64,000 nt of DNA, taken from positions 43,388 to 107,387 of the forward strand of contig JAVBNL010000036.1 of NCBI GenBank assembly GCA_031551515.1, given 5' to 3'. Shown here in pieces: positions 1 to 8,927 of this stretch. The stretch is from FLUQ01 sp031551515 (lineage in GTDB: Bacteria; Desulfobacterota; Desulfovibrionia; Desulfovibrionales; Desulfovibrionaceae). Within the stretch, counting starts at the first letter, position 1. Every line of letters starts with the position of its first letter. The position numbers and the translations under genes were made by a program. Below the pieces are notes generated by a model, which saw nothing but the letters and a program-made list of their open reading frames with translations, did no database searches and had not been told where the DNA came from.

Positions 1-2
1 TG

Positions 3-926
3 CATTCCCGCTTCAGTTCGGACGGAGAGTTTTCTCCTTCTGAATTGATAACCCAATGCAGCGCCGCCGGGTTGAGCGTCGTATCCCTCACAGACCACAA
101 CTCGGTCAAAGGCGTTGCCGAAGCGGTTCGCACGGGCAGCGAACTTGGCTTGAAAGTCCTGCCGGGTCTTGAGCTGGATTGTGACTGCAAAGGCACGCCC
201 ATCCACCTGCTTGGATACTGCTTTTCAGGCCTTGAAGAGGCTGTGGGCAAAATCGAAGAGGACTTCACCCGTCAGGAACAGGAAATCGGCGTCGTGCGCA
301 TGCGTAAAATTAAAGAGTTGGGCATGGCGTTCGATGAAGAGAAAGTCAAAGCGCTTGCCGCCGGCTCCCTTGTGGGCGTGATCACGGTGGAAATGATAGC
401 GGAAACCTTTCTGGCGGACCCCAGAAACCGGAGCAATCCCCTGGCCCGGCCGTACCTGCCCGGCGGTTTACGCAGCGACAGCCCGTTCGTGAATTTTTAC
501 TGGGATTACTTCGGCCCTGGCAAGCCCGCATACTGCCCCATGAACCTTATCAGTTTTGAAGAGGCGAACGAACTCATTCGCGGCGCGGGCGGGTTCAGCG
601 TCTTAGCGCACCCTGCCATCACGGTAAAACGCGATGCAGGTCTGATCGGATATATGGCCGCATGCGGCGTGAAAGGAATTGAGACCCACTGCAGCTATCA
701 TTCGCCTGAAGACGCCGGGTTCTATGCCGGCATTGCCGCCAGATACGGCTTGATGCCCAGCATCGGCAGCGATTACCACGGCAAGACAAAACCCAACGTA
801 GCGCTGGGCGCGGTTCCCGGCGACCCGGATCAAAATACGCTGTTGAACAGGCTGGAAAAGTATCTCTCGGCTGCCCCCTGCGCTTTTGCGCCTTCTGTGA
901 CCACCCCAAAGGTAAAAACTGTCTAA
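3..926 (+). CDS. PHP-domain phosphoesterase, 5' end outside the window
   Basis: The reading frame is open from base 3, so the true start lies before the window; a TTG at 45 is only an internal codon. About 307 residues are visible. The PHP metal-site motifs are all present: HSRFSSDG at the left edge (second His of the usual HxH), LTDHNS, PGLELDC, HLLGY, LAHP and GSDYHG. Known members of this family (TrpH/YciV type) hydrolyse phosphoester bonds, such as 5'-nucleotides or RNA ends, with a two- or three-metal centre. The exact substrate cannot be read from the sequence. A strong terminator follows directly. Confidence 0.88.
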   Translation, partial: HSRFSSDGEFSPSELITQCSAAGLSVVSLTDHNSVKGVAEAVRTGSELGLKVLPGLELDCDCKGTPIHLLGYCFSGLEEAVGKIEEDFTRQEQEIGVVRMRKIKELGMAFDEEKVKALAAGSLVGVITVEMIAETFLADPRNRSNPLARPYLPGGLRSDSPFVNFYWDYFGPGKPAYCPMNLISFEEANELIRGAGGFSVLAHPAITVKRDAGLIGYMAACGVKGIETHCSYHSPEDAGFYAGIAARYGLMPSIGSDYHGKTKPNVALGAVPGDPDQNTLLNRLEKYLSAAPCAFAPSVTTPKVKTV

Positions 927-965
927 AAGGCTCGCTGACGCCTGGCAGCGAGCCTTTTTATTTCT
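925..965 (+). terminator. Rho-independent terminator after PHP gene
   Basis: A 13-bp perfect stem (arms 925-937 and 946-958) with an 8-base loop overlaps the stop codon of the PHP gene and ends in a T-rich tract. Confidence 0.85.
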
Positions 966-1122
966 TACGCTGCAAGCAGTTTTACCTGCATTTACAAAAC
1001 GTCTAAATTTTTATATTAAGTCAAAAAATACGCATTTTCCGGCGCCGTCCGCACGATTCGGTTGTGGGCAGTCAGGCCCGCGTATTTGCTGCAATATCCG
1101 TATCCAATATCAAGGAGTCTTT

Positions 1123-1491
1123 ATGAAAGAAGAAATCCGCACTCCCAAAGCCCCTCTGCCGGGTGGGCCCTATTCCCAGGGAATCAAGGTAGGGTCCCGC
1201 GTCTATGTTTCAGGGCAGCGGCCCGTCAACGCCGCCACCAACACCATTCCTGAAAGCCTTGCGGATCAAGCCGTGCAGTGCCTGGAAAACGTGCGCCACG
1301 TGCTGGAAGCGGCCGGGGCGGGCATGGATGATGTGACACAGGTGACCGTGTACCTGGCCGACATTGGCCATTTCGCGGAATTCAACGAAATTTATAAACG
1401 CTATTTCAAAGCTCCCTTCCCCACCCGCACCACCGTCAGTTGCTCGTTGCGGGGTATTTTGGTGGAAATTAACGCTATCGCGGAAATGTAA
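1123..1491 (+). CDS. RidA family (YjgF/UK114) enamine/imine deaminase
   Basis: At 122 residues this is the normal RidA length. The family hydrolyses reactive 2-aminoacrylate and other enamines released by PLP enzymes, acting as a cytosolic trimer. Visible family features are the N-terminal PLPGGPYSQG segment, VYVSGQ, and the TRTTVSC segment carrying the Arg expected to bind the carboxylate. AAGGAG lies about 8 bases before the ATG. It stands alone; PLP enzymes that could make its substrate (MetY, an aminotransferase) lie elsewhere in the window. Archetypal RidA is likely, though a Rid2-7 subgroup cannot be excluded. Confidence 0.9.
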   Translation: MKEEIRTPKAPLPGGPYSQGIKVGSRVYVSGQRPVNAATNTIPESLADQAVQCLENVRHVLEAAGAGMDDVTQVTVYLADIGHFAEFNEIYKRYFKAPFPTRTTVSCSLRGILVEINAIAEM

Positions 1492-1784
1492 CCGGCCTTT
1501 TGCGCATAGTTCCCATTTTTTTCACCGTATAAGGAGATGATCGGGGCTTTCGTCATGATTTTCATGCTCGGATATGGCGCCCGCCACGGAGTTTCTGGTG
1601 CGCCTCGCCTGCGGCTATCTGCATAAGTAAACTGCGACGCGTGAAAGCAGCAGTTTTGTCGTAACCGGCCCCGTTATTCTACCTGAATGGCGGGGTCGCA
1701 TATATGCAAAGTCGTCATGAAACCGTTCTGGTTTTTCATCCGGTTTGGGTATACGCTCTGCGGATTAACCAAAACGCCCGCATC
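1492..1784. other. Intergenic gap with one possible tiny ORF
   Basis: No clear gene is seen here. AAGGAG at 1531 precedes an ATG at 1537 that opens a 29-codon frame ending at 1626 (a short hydrophobic start, then Arg-rich). It could be a leader peptide or a gene remnant, but nothing supports expression beyond the ribosome site. Confidence 0.3.
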
Positions 1785-2441
1785 ATGAAACGCACTATTC
1801 TGAATTACTTTTTCCGTTACCTTGCCTTCTTTTTCGGCGTCGCGTGCATGGCTTTGGGCATTGCGCTCACAACGCTGGCAGACCTCGGCACGACCCCCAT
1901 TTCCGCCTTGCCGTATGTGGCCAGCCTGGGCTTTATGTCCTCGATGGGCTTTTTTACCGGCCTGATGAATCTCTGCCTTGTGGGGCTGCAACTCGCAATT
2001 TTACGAAAAAAATTTCCCCCCACGCAGTATTTGCAGATTCCCGCCGCGCTGGCCTTCGGCTTTTTCATCGATTTCTGGATGCGCCTCACGCCGCTGCCGG
2101 ACCAGATGACCTATGTATACAGCTTGCTCTACCTTGCTTTAGGTATTCTTGTGCTGGCGTTCGGCGTATTCGTCGAAGTGTGCGCCGATGTGGTGGTTAT
2201 GGCCGGTGAAGGCGCCGTTCTGGCTCTTGCGACGCTGTTCCACAGGGATTTCGGCGTAATTAAAACCATTTTTGATACCACGCTTGTTCTGCTCGCGGCG
2301 ATCCTCTCTTTGACCCTCTTTGGCAAGTTGCAGGGCGTGCGTGAAGGCACGCTGATTTCCGCCGTTCTTGTGGGGGTAGTCGTCAGATTTTTCTTTCACT
2401 TGCGCCGCCGTTTCACAGGCGCGAAAACGGCCGGACCCTGA
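1785..2441 (+). CDS. YczE/YitT-like integral membrane protein
   Basis: About 218 residues with five or six hydrophobic segments and a basic C-terminus (LRRRF). The start at 1785 (MKRTILNYFFRYLAFF) is chosen because the frame upstream (TTG/ATG at 1704) encodes a charged, non-hydrophobic extension. The segments ALGIALTTLADLGTTPISALP and GVFVEVCADVVVMAGEG resemble the YczE/YyaS membrane family, whose function is unknown. There is no clear Shine-Dalgarno in front of the chosen ATG. A short hairpin overlaps the stop codon. The function is not assignable. Confidence 0.75.
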   Translation: MKRTILNYFFRYLAFFFGVACMALGIALTTLADLGTTPISALPYVASLGFMSSMGFFTGLMNLCLVGLQLAILRKKFPPTQYLQIPAALAFGFFIDFWMRLTPLPDQMTYVYSLLYLALGILVLAFGVFVEVCADVVVMAGEGAVLALATLFHRDFGVIKTIFDTTLVLLAAILSLTLFGKLQGVREGTLISAVLVGVVVRFFFHLRRRFTGAKTAGP

Positions 2442-2462
2442 GGTTCCCCGGCCTTTCTTTCT
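2429..2462 (+). terminator. Probable terminator after the YczE-like gene
   Basis: GGCCGG (2429-2434) pairs with CCGGCC (2448-2453), followed by a T-rich stretch. The stem is short, so strength is uncertain. Confidence 0.5.
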
Positions 2463-2509
2463 CCGTTTTTTAGGTATACAGCATTGACAATAATGCTGTG
2501 AGGCGGCTC

Positions 2510-3277
2510 ATGCTGTTCGCGTTGAAACTTATTCTCACCCCCCTGCTTATCGCCATGGCGACGTTGGTCGCCCGGCGCTGGGGCCCTGTGGTGGGGGGCA
2601 TCATCGTCGGCCTGCCGCTGACCTCCGGCCCGGTTTCCGTCTTTCTGGCTTTGGAACAAGGGCGGGAATTCGCCGCTGTGGCCGCTAACAGCGTTCTCTT
2701 GGGCACCCTCGCGGTACTGACTTTTTGTCTTGTGTACGCGTTTTGCGCCAAACGTTCCGGCTGGTTTTTGTCGGCGGCTTTTGCGCTTGCCGGGTACCTT
2801 TCGCTGGTGGCCTACCTGTCGCGCGTGCATTTTTCCGCGGTCATATCAACGCTGTTGGTCGTAGCGGCTGTGGCGCTTTCTTTACGTTGCATCGGGCCCA
2901 GCCAACGGGGCGCACCCCTGGTTGCCGCGCCCCGTTGGGATTTGCCTTTCCGCATGGCTGCGGCCACGACCATAGTGCTGACCATCACCACTGTCTCAAG
3001 CGTGCTGGGCCCCGTTCTCAGCGGCCTGCTTTCCGCTTTCCCCGTTTTCATCTGCGTCATGTCGGTCTTTTCTCATGCGCTTTACGGCCCGGCAGCCGCG
3101 CATCAGTTCGCGCGCGGGGTCATTGCGGGCTCGTATTCTTTTGCCGCCTTCTTTTTCACCGTACTAATGACCATCGCCCACCTCAATCTTTTGCTCGTCT
3201 ATCTTTGCGCCATTGCCGCCGCCATCGCCGTGAACGTTCTTTCTCTGAAACTGTTCGCGGGCGGCAAACGGGCCTGA
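2510..3277 (+). CDS. Polytopic membrane protein with an internal duplication
   Basis: About 255 residues, almost entirely hydrophobic, with roughly eight membrane segments. The ATG at 2510 is preferred because GAGG lies 6 bases upstream; a GTG at 2498 is the in-frame alternative. The N half (GPVVGGIIVGLPLTSGPVSV near residue 30) and the C half (GPVLSGLLSAFPVFICVMSV near 165) look like two diverged copies of one unit, each followed by a small-residue-rich helix. I do not recognise a named family. A transporter or channel fold built from two repeats is an inference. Confidence 0.7.
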   Translation: MLFALKLILTPLLIAMATLVARRWGPVVGGIIVGLPLTSGPVSVFLALEQGREFAAVAANSVLLGTLAVLTFCLVYAFCAKRSGWFLSAAFALAGYLSLVAYLSRVHFSAVISTLLVVAAVALSLRCIGPSQRGAPLVAAPRWDLPFRMAAATTIVLTITTVSSVLGPVLSGLLSAFPVFICVMSVFSHALYGPAAAHQFARGVIAGSYSFAAFFFTVLMTIAHLNLLLVYLCAIAAAIAVNVLSLKLFAGGKRA

Positions 3278-3317
3278 TGCCGTACTAAACGGCTCGATTA
3301 TTTTTTTACCAAGAAAC

Positions 3318-3359
3318 TTGACTAAAATACTCAAATTTATATATCGACTCAGGCTGAGT
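3318..3359 (+). promoter_or_regulatory. metY promoter with an overlapping inverted repeat
   Basis: TTGACT (3318-3323) and TATATC (3340-3345) are spaced by 16 bases. Directly after lies ACTCAG-G-CTGAGT (3347-3359), a perfect 6-1-6 inverted repeat at the expected transcription start. This suggests a repressor or activator site for methionine/cysteine control. No SAM riboswitch is visible in the short leader. Confidence 0.5.
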
Positions 3360-3383
3360 TCCCCGCAACGACAAGGAGCAAGT

Positions 3384-4679
3384 ATGGCCGGCACAATCAA
3401 CAATGAGTCATGGGCGTTTGAAACGAGGCAGCTGCACGCAGGGCAGGAACAGCCAGACCCGGCCACGGACGCGCGCGCCGTGCCCGTGTATCAGACGACG
3501 TCCTATGTCTTTCGAAATTTCGAGCATGCCGCCGCGCGCTTCAACTTGACCGACGCGGGCAATATTTACGGCCGCCTGACCAACCCGACGCAAGACATTT
3601 TTGAAAAACGCATGGCGTCGCTGGAAGGAGGCGTGGCGGCCCTGGCCGTGGCTTCCGGGGCGGCGGCGCTGAGCTATACTTTTCTCAATCTTGCCCGCGC
3701 CGGCGACCATATCGTTTCCGCGAAAACGATTTACGGCGGCACCTATAACCTGCTGGCGCACACCTTGCCGCAATACGGCATCACGACTTCCTTCGTCGAC
3801 CCGTATGCCCCGGACGCGTTCGCCAGCGCCTTGCGGCCTAATACCAAGGCGATTTTTATCGAACCTCTGGGCAACCCGCATTCCACTCTTGTAGATATAG
3901 AAAAGCTCGCCGCGCTGGCGCACGCGTATAAAATCCCGCTGGTTGCGGACAGCACCTTCACCCCGCCCTGCGTGTTGCGGCCCCTTGAGTATGGGGCTGA
4001 TATCGTCGTGCATTCCGCCACCAAGTTCATCGGCGGACACGGCACGTCGCTGGGCGGCGTGGTGATCGACGGCGGCAAATTCGACTGGGAAGGCAGTGGA
4101 AAATTCCCTTCCATTACGGAACCAGACCCCGGCTATCACGGCCTTTCTTTCAGCAAAGCGGCCGGTGCGGCGGCTTTTGCGCTCAGGATGCGCGCCGTGT
4201 TGCTGCGCGACACCGGCGCCGCAATCTCTCCATTTAACGCGTTTTTACTGCTGCAAGGGTTGGAGACGCTCTCATTGCGCGTGGAGCGGCACATTGCCAA
4301 CGCACTTGCCGTGGTGGGCTATCTTGCGAAACATCCCGGCGTGGAAAAAGTGCATCATCCATCCATGACCGATGATCCGGGGCATGCCTTGTACGCGAAA
4401 TATTTTCCCAATGGCGCCGGTTCCATCTTCACCTTTGAGGTCAAAGGCGGCCTGGATGCGGCGCGGCGCTTCATTGACCGGCTGCGCTTGTTCTCGCTGC
4501 TGGCCAACGTGGCGGATGCCAAATCGCTGGTCATTCATCCGGCCAGCACGACGCATGCGCAACTGAGCGATAAGGAACTTGCGGAGCAGAACATCAAGCC
4601 CAATACCGTGCGCTTGTCTGTCGGCATCGAGCATATACGGGATATTCTGGCCGATCTGGAGCAGGCGCTGGCCGGGTAG
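3384..4679 (+). CDS. metY: O-acetylhomoserine sulfhydrylase (MetY-type PLP enzyme)
   Basis: About 431 residues, the usual length for O-acetylhomoserine aminocarboxypropyltransferase. It would use PLP to replace the acetyl group of O-acetylhomoserine with sulfide or methanethiol, giving homocysteine or methionine. Visible signs are VYQTTSYVF, YGRLTNPTQDIFEKR, the GAAALSYTFLNL loop and SATKFIGGHGTSLGG with the PLP-binding Lys. ATG 3384 has AAGGAG 11 bases upstream; an upstream in-frame ATG at 3324-3326 region would add a basic extension not typical for the family. It is monocistronic, facing a convergent lipoprotein gene. Related Cys/Met PLP enzymes are less likely because of the long C-terminal insert pattern. 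Confidence 0.92.
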   Translation: MAGTINNESWAFETRQLHAGQEQPDPATDARAVPVYQTTSYVFRNFEHAAARFNLTDAGNIYGRLTNPTQDIFEKRMASLEGGVAALAVASGAAALSYTFLNLARAGDHIVSAKTIYGGTYNLLAHTLPQYGITTSFVDPYAPDAFASALRPNTKAIFIEPLGNPHSTLVDIEKLAALAHAYKIPLVADSTFTPPCVLRPLEYGADIVVHSATKFIGGHGTSLGGVVIDGGKFDWEGSGKFPSITEPDPGYHGLSFSKAAGAAAFALRMRAVLLRDTGAAISPFNAFLLLQGLETLSLRVERHIANALAVVGYLAKHPGVEKVHHPSMTDDPGHALYAKYFPNGAGSIFTFEVKGGLDAARRFIDRLRLFSLLANVADAKSLVIHPASTTHAQLSDKELAEQNIKPNTVRLSVGIEHIRDILADLEQALAG

Positions 4680-4717
4680 CGCTGGCGCGCCCAATTCAGG
4701 CAGGCAACAGGCGGGTC

Positions 4718-5380
4718 TCAGGGAACGGTACGCACATCCGGGCTGGCTTTCACGTTAATCGTCGTGTTCACGCCGGTGCGCACGCTGTTCGCGGAAACGA
4801 TGACGTTTTTTCCGTTCTGGCTTTTGTGGCGGCAGTCAAACTGGCTAAATCTTCCTTGTTGTTTCTGGCAGTAGATGTCGTAGCGGGGTTCAAAAAGCGC
4901 GTAATCCGCCTCTTCCACCAGCACGAAAGAGGCAAGGTCGTCGGTTCTGTTGCCGATAAAGGAACCCGTAACCTGCATCTGTATTTCTTGCAGCGTCCAA
5001 GTGCATTCTCTGGCGTCTCGAACCGCGATGGGAATATCGATGGAATAAGAATTTTTGCCGGGTAAAACCGCAAACATTCGCTTTATGACGCCCGGCTTTT
5101 TGGCGCCTTCGTTGCCGCCGGGATAATATGACCAGCTGTCGCGCCCGTCACGTATAAAGCCGCCCAGGCAGCGGGAACTGGATGACGTGAAATTCACCCA
5201 GATCACGAAACTCATGTCCTTTTCCTTGTCGCCCCGAATGGACAGGTACGGCTCTGAAAAGGTTATGCCGTTCTTGCTGAACACATGGTCATACACGCCC
5301 GTGTCGTTGCGCTCGTGCTCGCCGCATCCTGAAACAACCAGCACCGCCAGGGCCAGAAGGCACAGTATATATGGCCGCAT
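4718..5380 (-). CDS. Predicted lipoprotein of unknown function
   Basis: About 220 residues. The start at 5380 gives a short basic N-terminus, a hydrophobic stretch and a lipobox VSGC with Cys19, so export and lipidation are expected. A longer in-frame start at 5419 would hide this signal. AAGGA lies upstream inside the tail of the neighbouring MFS gene, so the two are probably translated from one message. The mature part has several Cys residues and beta-rich spacing but no family I recognise. Confidence 0.75.
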   Translation of the reverse strand: MRPYILCLLALAVLVVSGCGEHERNDTGVYDHVFSKNGITFSEPYLSIRGDKEKDMSFVIWVNFTSSSSRCLGGFIRDGRDSWSYYPGGNEGAKKPGVIKRMFAVLPGKNSYSIDIPIAVRDARECTWTLQEIQMQVTGSFIGNRTDDLASFVLVEEADYALFEPRYDIYCQKQQGRFSQFDCRHKSQNGKNVIVSANSVRTGVNTTINVKASPDVRTVP

Positions 5381-5384
5381 AGAT

Positions 5385-6626
5385 TCATTCCTTTGACAAA
5401 GAAGCTGCTCCGGCGGCATATGGCCGCCATTTGAAAAACAAGACGCCGAACAAAACCGCGCAGAACAGGTACACGGCGTTGATGCCGAAAAAAGCGTTTA
5501 TGCTGTAGGCGGCCAACGGGCCGAAGGCAGCGCCCACATCCACCACCAGCGCATATCCCATCAGCAGCGAGCGCCCGCCGGCCTGGGCGGCGACGTCGGA
5601 TGCGGCGGCATCGGTCACGGTGGTTAGCGATGTCGCAACCAATTGCATGCCTAAAAGACACATAAACCATACGATCAAAGGCAGCGGCGCGGCAAGCAGG
5701 GAAAAAATGCCCGCTCCCAAGGCAAAAGAATACAAGAGCATCCTGTGTCTTCCGCCCGGTTTGTCGGATATTTTACCGACAGCCGGGGCCAGCCACGGCT
5801 CCCATGCCCAGCGCAGAGCCTGAAAGAATCCGGCCAGGGTGGATGCCCCGACAAGAAGACCGAACACTCCTACCCACTCTCCACAGTGAACGGCGATCAG
5901 TCGACTAAGCGTTGAAGCGACGGAACCTTGCAAAACGACCGCCACCAGGCCGCCCGCGGCCACGATCCAAAAGATTTTCGAATCTTTTGCCGCCAGAGAC
6001 AAGCTGCTTACAATGCCGCTTCCGGCGACGCACTCTTCGCGCTGTTCTTCCCTCTGCTTCGGAATATACAGCAGAGCCAGCGGAAGCGATAATGCGGTAA
6101 GGATACTGAAAACCACGGCGGTAACCGTTATTCCCGCCATATCGGCAAGCAGCCCGCCCAAAAACATGCCCACGAGGCTCCCCAGCCTGAAGAGGCCGTT
6201 GTAAAGTCCCGTGTACTGCCCCCTGTTCTCGGGCGTGGAAAGGCGCAAGATGCAGAACAGCGACCCCAGGCGTAAAAGCGTCCAGGCCACGCCCCAAAGG
6301 CAGCGGGCCAGCACCCAGAAAACGAAGCTGGGTAAAAACCCGTAAGAAAGAGTCGTCGCGGTAGCCAGCACCACAGCGATGAGAATGCCGGAACGCTCGC
6401 TGACAAAGCCATAGAACCAGCCGATGCACGGGTTGAGCGGCAAACGGACGATACGGTTGACCGACAGGATGACGCCCACTTCCCATAACGAAGAAAGCCC
6501 CGCCTCCTGATAGTGCACCGGCAGCACGATATACAGCATGGAGTCGCCGATCAGGCAGAGGGCGGAAATAAACGCGAAGACAACGATGTGCCTCTTTTTT
6601 TCAACGGCGGTCATAGGCGCGCTCAT
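5385..6626 (-). CDS. MFS transporter
   Basis: 413 residues with about 12 membrane segments in two halves split by a charged loop (PKQREEQREE near residue 195). The pattern fits the major facilitator superfamily; the substrate cannot be deduced. The ATG at 6626 has a poor ribosome site, and a Met four codons later is an alternative start. The stop lies 4 bases before the start of the lipoprotein gene, so the pair is an operon. It is divergent from aldA, with only about 54 bases between the starts. Confidence 0.85.
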   Translation of the reverse strand: MSAPMTAVEKKRHIVVFAFISALCLIGDSMLYIVLPVHYQEAGLSSLWEVGVILSVNRIVRLPLNPCIGWFYGFVSERSGILIAVVLATATTLSYGFLPSFVFWVLARCLWGVAWTLLRLGSLFCILRLSTPENRGQYTGLYNGLFRLGSLVGMFLGGLLADMAGITVTAVVFSILTALSLPLALLYIPKQREEQREECVAGSGIVSSLSLAAKDSKIFWIVAAGGLVAVVLQGSVASTLSRLIAVHCGEWVGVFGLLVGASTLAGFFQALRWAWEPWLAPAVGKISDKPGGRHRMLLYSFALGAGIFSLLAAPLPLIVWFMCLLGMQLVATSLTTVTDAAASDVAAQAGGRSLLMGYALVVDVGAAFGPLAAYSINAFFGINAVYLFCAVLFGVLFFKWRPYAAGAASLSKE

Positions 6627-6680
6627 GTATTTTTGTTAAGCAATACCCATATGCCGCACAGACGTCAAAAGGAGGCTGTC

Positions 6681-8114
6681 ATGCGCGAGTACAAACAGTT
6701 CATTAACGGCTCTCTGCAAACTTCCCGCTCAAAAGATGTCATAGAGGTGGAAAACCCCTTTACGCAAAAAATTGTTGCCACAGTACCCAACGGCGGCGCG
6801 GCCGATGCGGCGAAAGCGCTTGAAGCGGCGGCAGCGGCGCAAGATGCCTGGGCGGCTCGCAGCGCGGCCGACAGAGCCGGATATTTGAAAAAACTGGCTG
6901 AAGGCATCCGCAAGAATCGTATAGAGCTGGCTAAAGTTTTGACGGAAGAACAGGCCAAGATCCATCCCCTGGCTCAGGTGGAAGTGGATTTTACCGCCGA
7001 CTATTTTGAGTATTATGCGGGGTGGGCGCGCATATTCGAAGGTGAAATCATTCAAAGCGACCGGCCCAACGAAAGCATTTTTCTCTTCCGCAAGCCTGCC
7101 GGGGTAGTGGCGGGCATTTGTCCCTGGAACTTCCCCCTCTTCGTCACCGCCCGCAAGGTGGCGCCCGCGCTGCTGACCGGCAGCGCCATCGTGGTCAAAC
7201 CCAGTTCCATAGCTCCGGCCACGGTCATGGCGTTTGCTGAAATCGCCGCCACCACCGGCCTGCCCAAGGGCGTACTCAACGTCATTACCGGAGCGGGCTC
7301 CAGCCTGGGCGAAGCCCTGGTTCGCAGTGAAATAACCGGCATGGTCAGCCTCACCGGCAGCGTGGAAGCCGGGCAGCGGGTTATTGAGGGAACGGCGAAA
7401 AACGTGGCCAAGACATCACTGGAACTGGGCGGCAAAGCCCCTGCCATTGTCTGCGCCGATGCGGACCTGGACCTGGCGGTAAAAAGCATCGTGGCTTCGC
7501 GCGTCATTTTCAGCGGCCAGGTCTGCAACTGCGCCGAACGCGTCTATGTCGACAAAAAAATTGAAGGCAAATTCATGGCCAAACTGGTCAAAGCCATGAA
7601 AGCCGTAACCTATGGCGACCCCTTTGCCGCCAAAGCCCCCGACATGGCTTGCCAGGTCAGCGCGGACCAGCAGAAGAAAATTGCGGACATGGTGGACCGG
7701 GCGAAAAAAGCCGGCGCCGAAGTGCTTTGCGGCGGCTCTATACCCAAAACCAAAAGCGGCTATTTCTACGAACCCACGGTGCTGGGAGGCTGCAACCAGA
7801 AAATGGAAGTGGTGCAAAAGGAAATTTTCGGCCCTGTGCTGCCCGTTCTTTCATTCAACGACTTTGACGAAGCGGTCGCTTTGGCCAATGACTGCGAATA
7901 CGGCCTGACCTCATCCATTTATACAAGCAATGTCAGTACGGCCATGTGGGCCATGCGCCGCCTGAAATTTGGTGAAACCTACGTCAACCGCGAAAACTTT
8001 GAAGCCATGCAAGGGTTCCACGCGGGCTGGCGCAAGTCCGGCATCGGCGGTGCGGACGGCAAGCACGGCCTGATGGAGTATCTGCAAACCCACGTGGTCT
8101 ACGTGCAATATTGA
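6681..8114 (+). CDS. aldA: Lactaldehyde/glycolaldehyde dehydrogenase (AldA)
   Basis: 477 residues, close to E. coli AldA (479). It oxidises lactaldehyde or glycolaldehyde to the acid with NAD. The resemblance to AldA is strong along the whole length: FTADYFEYYAGWARIFEGE, the CPWNFP segment, SLELGGKAPAIV with the catalytic Glu, SGQVCNCAERVYV with the catalytic Cys, and the C-terminal run NRENFEAMQGFHAGWRKSG. ATG 6681 has AAGGAGG 5-6 bases upstream; the longer open frame reaching back to 6513 overlaps the divergent MFS gene and is ignored. The gene is monocistronic, closed by a hairpin at 8140. Confidence 0.95.
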   Translation: MREYKQFINGSLQTSRSKDVIEVENPFTQKIVATVPNGGAADAAKALEAAAAAQDAWAARSAADRAGYLKKLAEGIRKNRIELAKVLTEEQAKIHPLAQVEVDFTADYFEYYAGWARIFEGEIIQSDRPNESIFLFRKPAGVVAGICPWNFPLFVTARKVAPALLTGSAIVVKPSSIAPATVMAFAEIAATTGLPKGVLNVITGAGSSLGEALVRSEITGMVSLTGSVEAGQRVIEGTAKNVAKTSLELGGKAPAIVCADADLDLAVKSIVASRVIFSGQVCNCAERVYVDKKIEGKFMAKLVKAMKAVTYGDPFAAKAPDMACQVSADQQKKIADMVDRAKKAGAEVLCGGSIPKTKSGYFYEPTVLGGCNQKMEVVQKEIFGPVLPVLSFNDFDEAVALANDCEYGLTSSIYTSNVSTAMWAMRRLKFGETYVNRENFEAMQGFHAGWRKSGIGGADGKHGLMEYLQTHVVYVQY

Positions 8115-8139
8115 TCCGGCAACGCGGCCGTAAAACACG

Positions 8140-8172
8140 AAAAGGGTCTGCCTCTGTACGGCGGACCCTTTT
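8140..8172. terminator. Bidirectional terminator between aldA and nitroreductase
   Basis: A 13-bp stem with arms 8140-8152 and 8160-8172, flanked by A-run and T-run, lies between two convergent genes. Confidence 0.8.
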
Positions 8173-8190
8173 CATTCGCATAAGCGAAAC

Positions 8191-8772
8191 CTATTTGAAG
8201 ATCGCCAGCAGCACATCCGCAAGTGGGCGCTTCGGCACATGGTGCGCGTCTTTTTCGTCGCGCCAGTAGTTTGTGGATTGCCCTTTTTGCAGCGTATCCA
8301 GAATGACGGTTTCAGCCGGGTAGCCCACGGCCAGCACCAGCAGAACCGTTACATCCTCAGGAAAGCCGACGACTTCGTGAATGGCTTTGGGGTTGATATT
8401 CGCCAGCATGCAGCAACCTATGCCTTTTTCCATAAGGCCCAGTTGAATGGTCTGCGCGGCGATGCCCATATCGGCCTGATGAAATTTGCTGTTCGCCATA
8501 TCACCGCCGATCACGACGTAACCTGCCGGGCGTTCGCCTTCTTGCGGGCCTTTCCAGTCTTTCAACTGCGCGGCCCAGCGCACCAACGGAAAAAGACGCG
8601 CGTTACATTCGGGCGAGGCGGAAACGGCATAGCGCATCAGCTGCTGGTTGCCCGCGCAGGACGTAATGCGCGCCGCATCCACCAGGTCGATCAGAATATT
8701 TACATCCACGGGTTTATCTTCTTGAAAGCGGCGGTATGAGCGGGCTTTGGTCACCAGATCTTTTATGCTCAT
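8191..8772 (-). CDS. Nitroreductase-family flavoprotein
   Basis: 193 residues. The family binds FMN and uses NAD(P)H to reduce nitro groups, quinones or flavins. Seen here: the N-terminal SYRRF phosphate-contact motif, ARITSCAGNQQ, and GIAAQTIQLGLMEKGIGCCML typical of the C-terminal FMN-binding helix. The ATG at 8772 is chosen over an upstream start at 8847 because GAGGAG precedes it and the family begins at this point. It is convergent with aldA. The natural substrate is unknown. Confidence 0.88.
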   Translation of the reverse strand: MSIKDLVTKARSYRRFQEDKPVDVNILIDLVDAARITSCAGNQQLMRYAVSASPECNARLFPLVRWAAQLKDWKGPQEGERPAGYVVIGGDMANSKFHQADMGIAAQTIQLGLMEKGIGCCMLANINPKAIHEVVGFPEDVTVLLVLAVGYPAETVILDTLQKGQSTNYWRDEKDAHHVPKRPLADVLLAIFK

Positions 8773-8927
8773 GGCTTCTCCTCGTAGAGGTGGCAGTGCT
8801 GGCAGTGGTGTTTTGTTCAAGCATATCGTTGGCTGATCAGGCTCCACATGTCAAGAACGGCCCGGCGCTTGCCATGCGGAAAGAAGTGATGCATGCAGAA
8901 CGCTAAACGACCAACAAGGAAACCGGA

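Noticed and set aside
3280..3383. SAM riboswitch before metY
   Set aside because: The leader is too short and lacks the paired elements of SAM-I or SAM-II; only a small inverted repeat is present.
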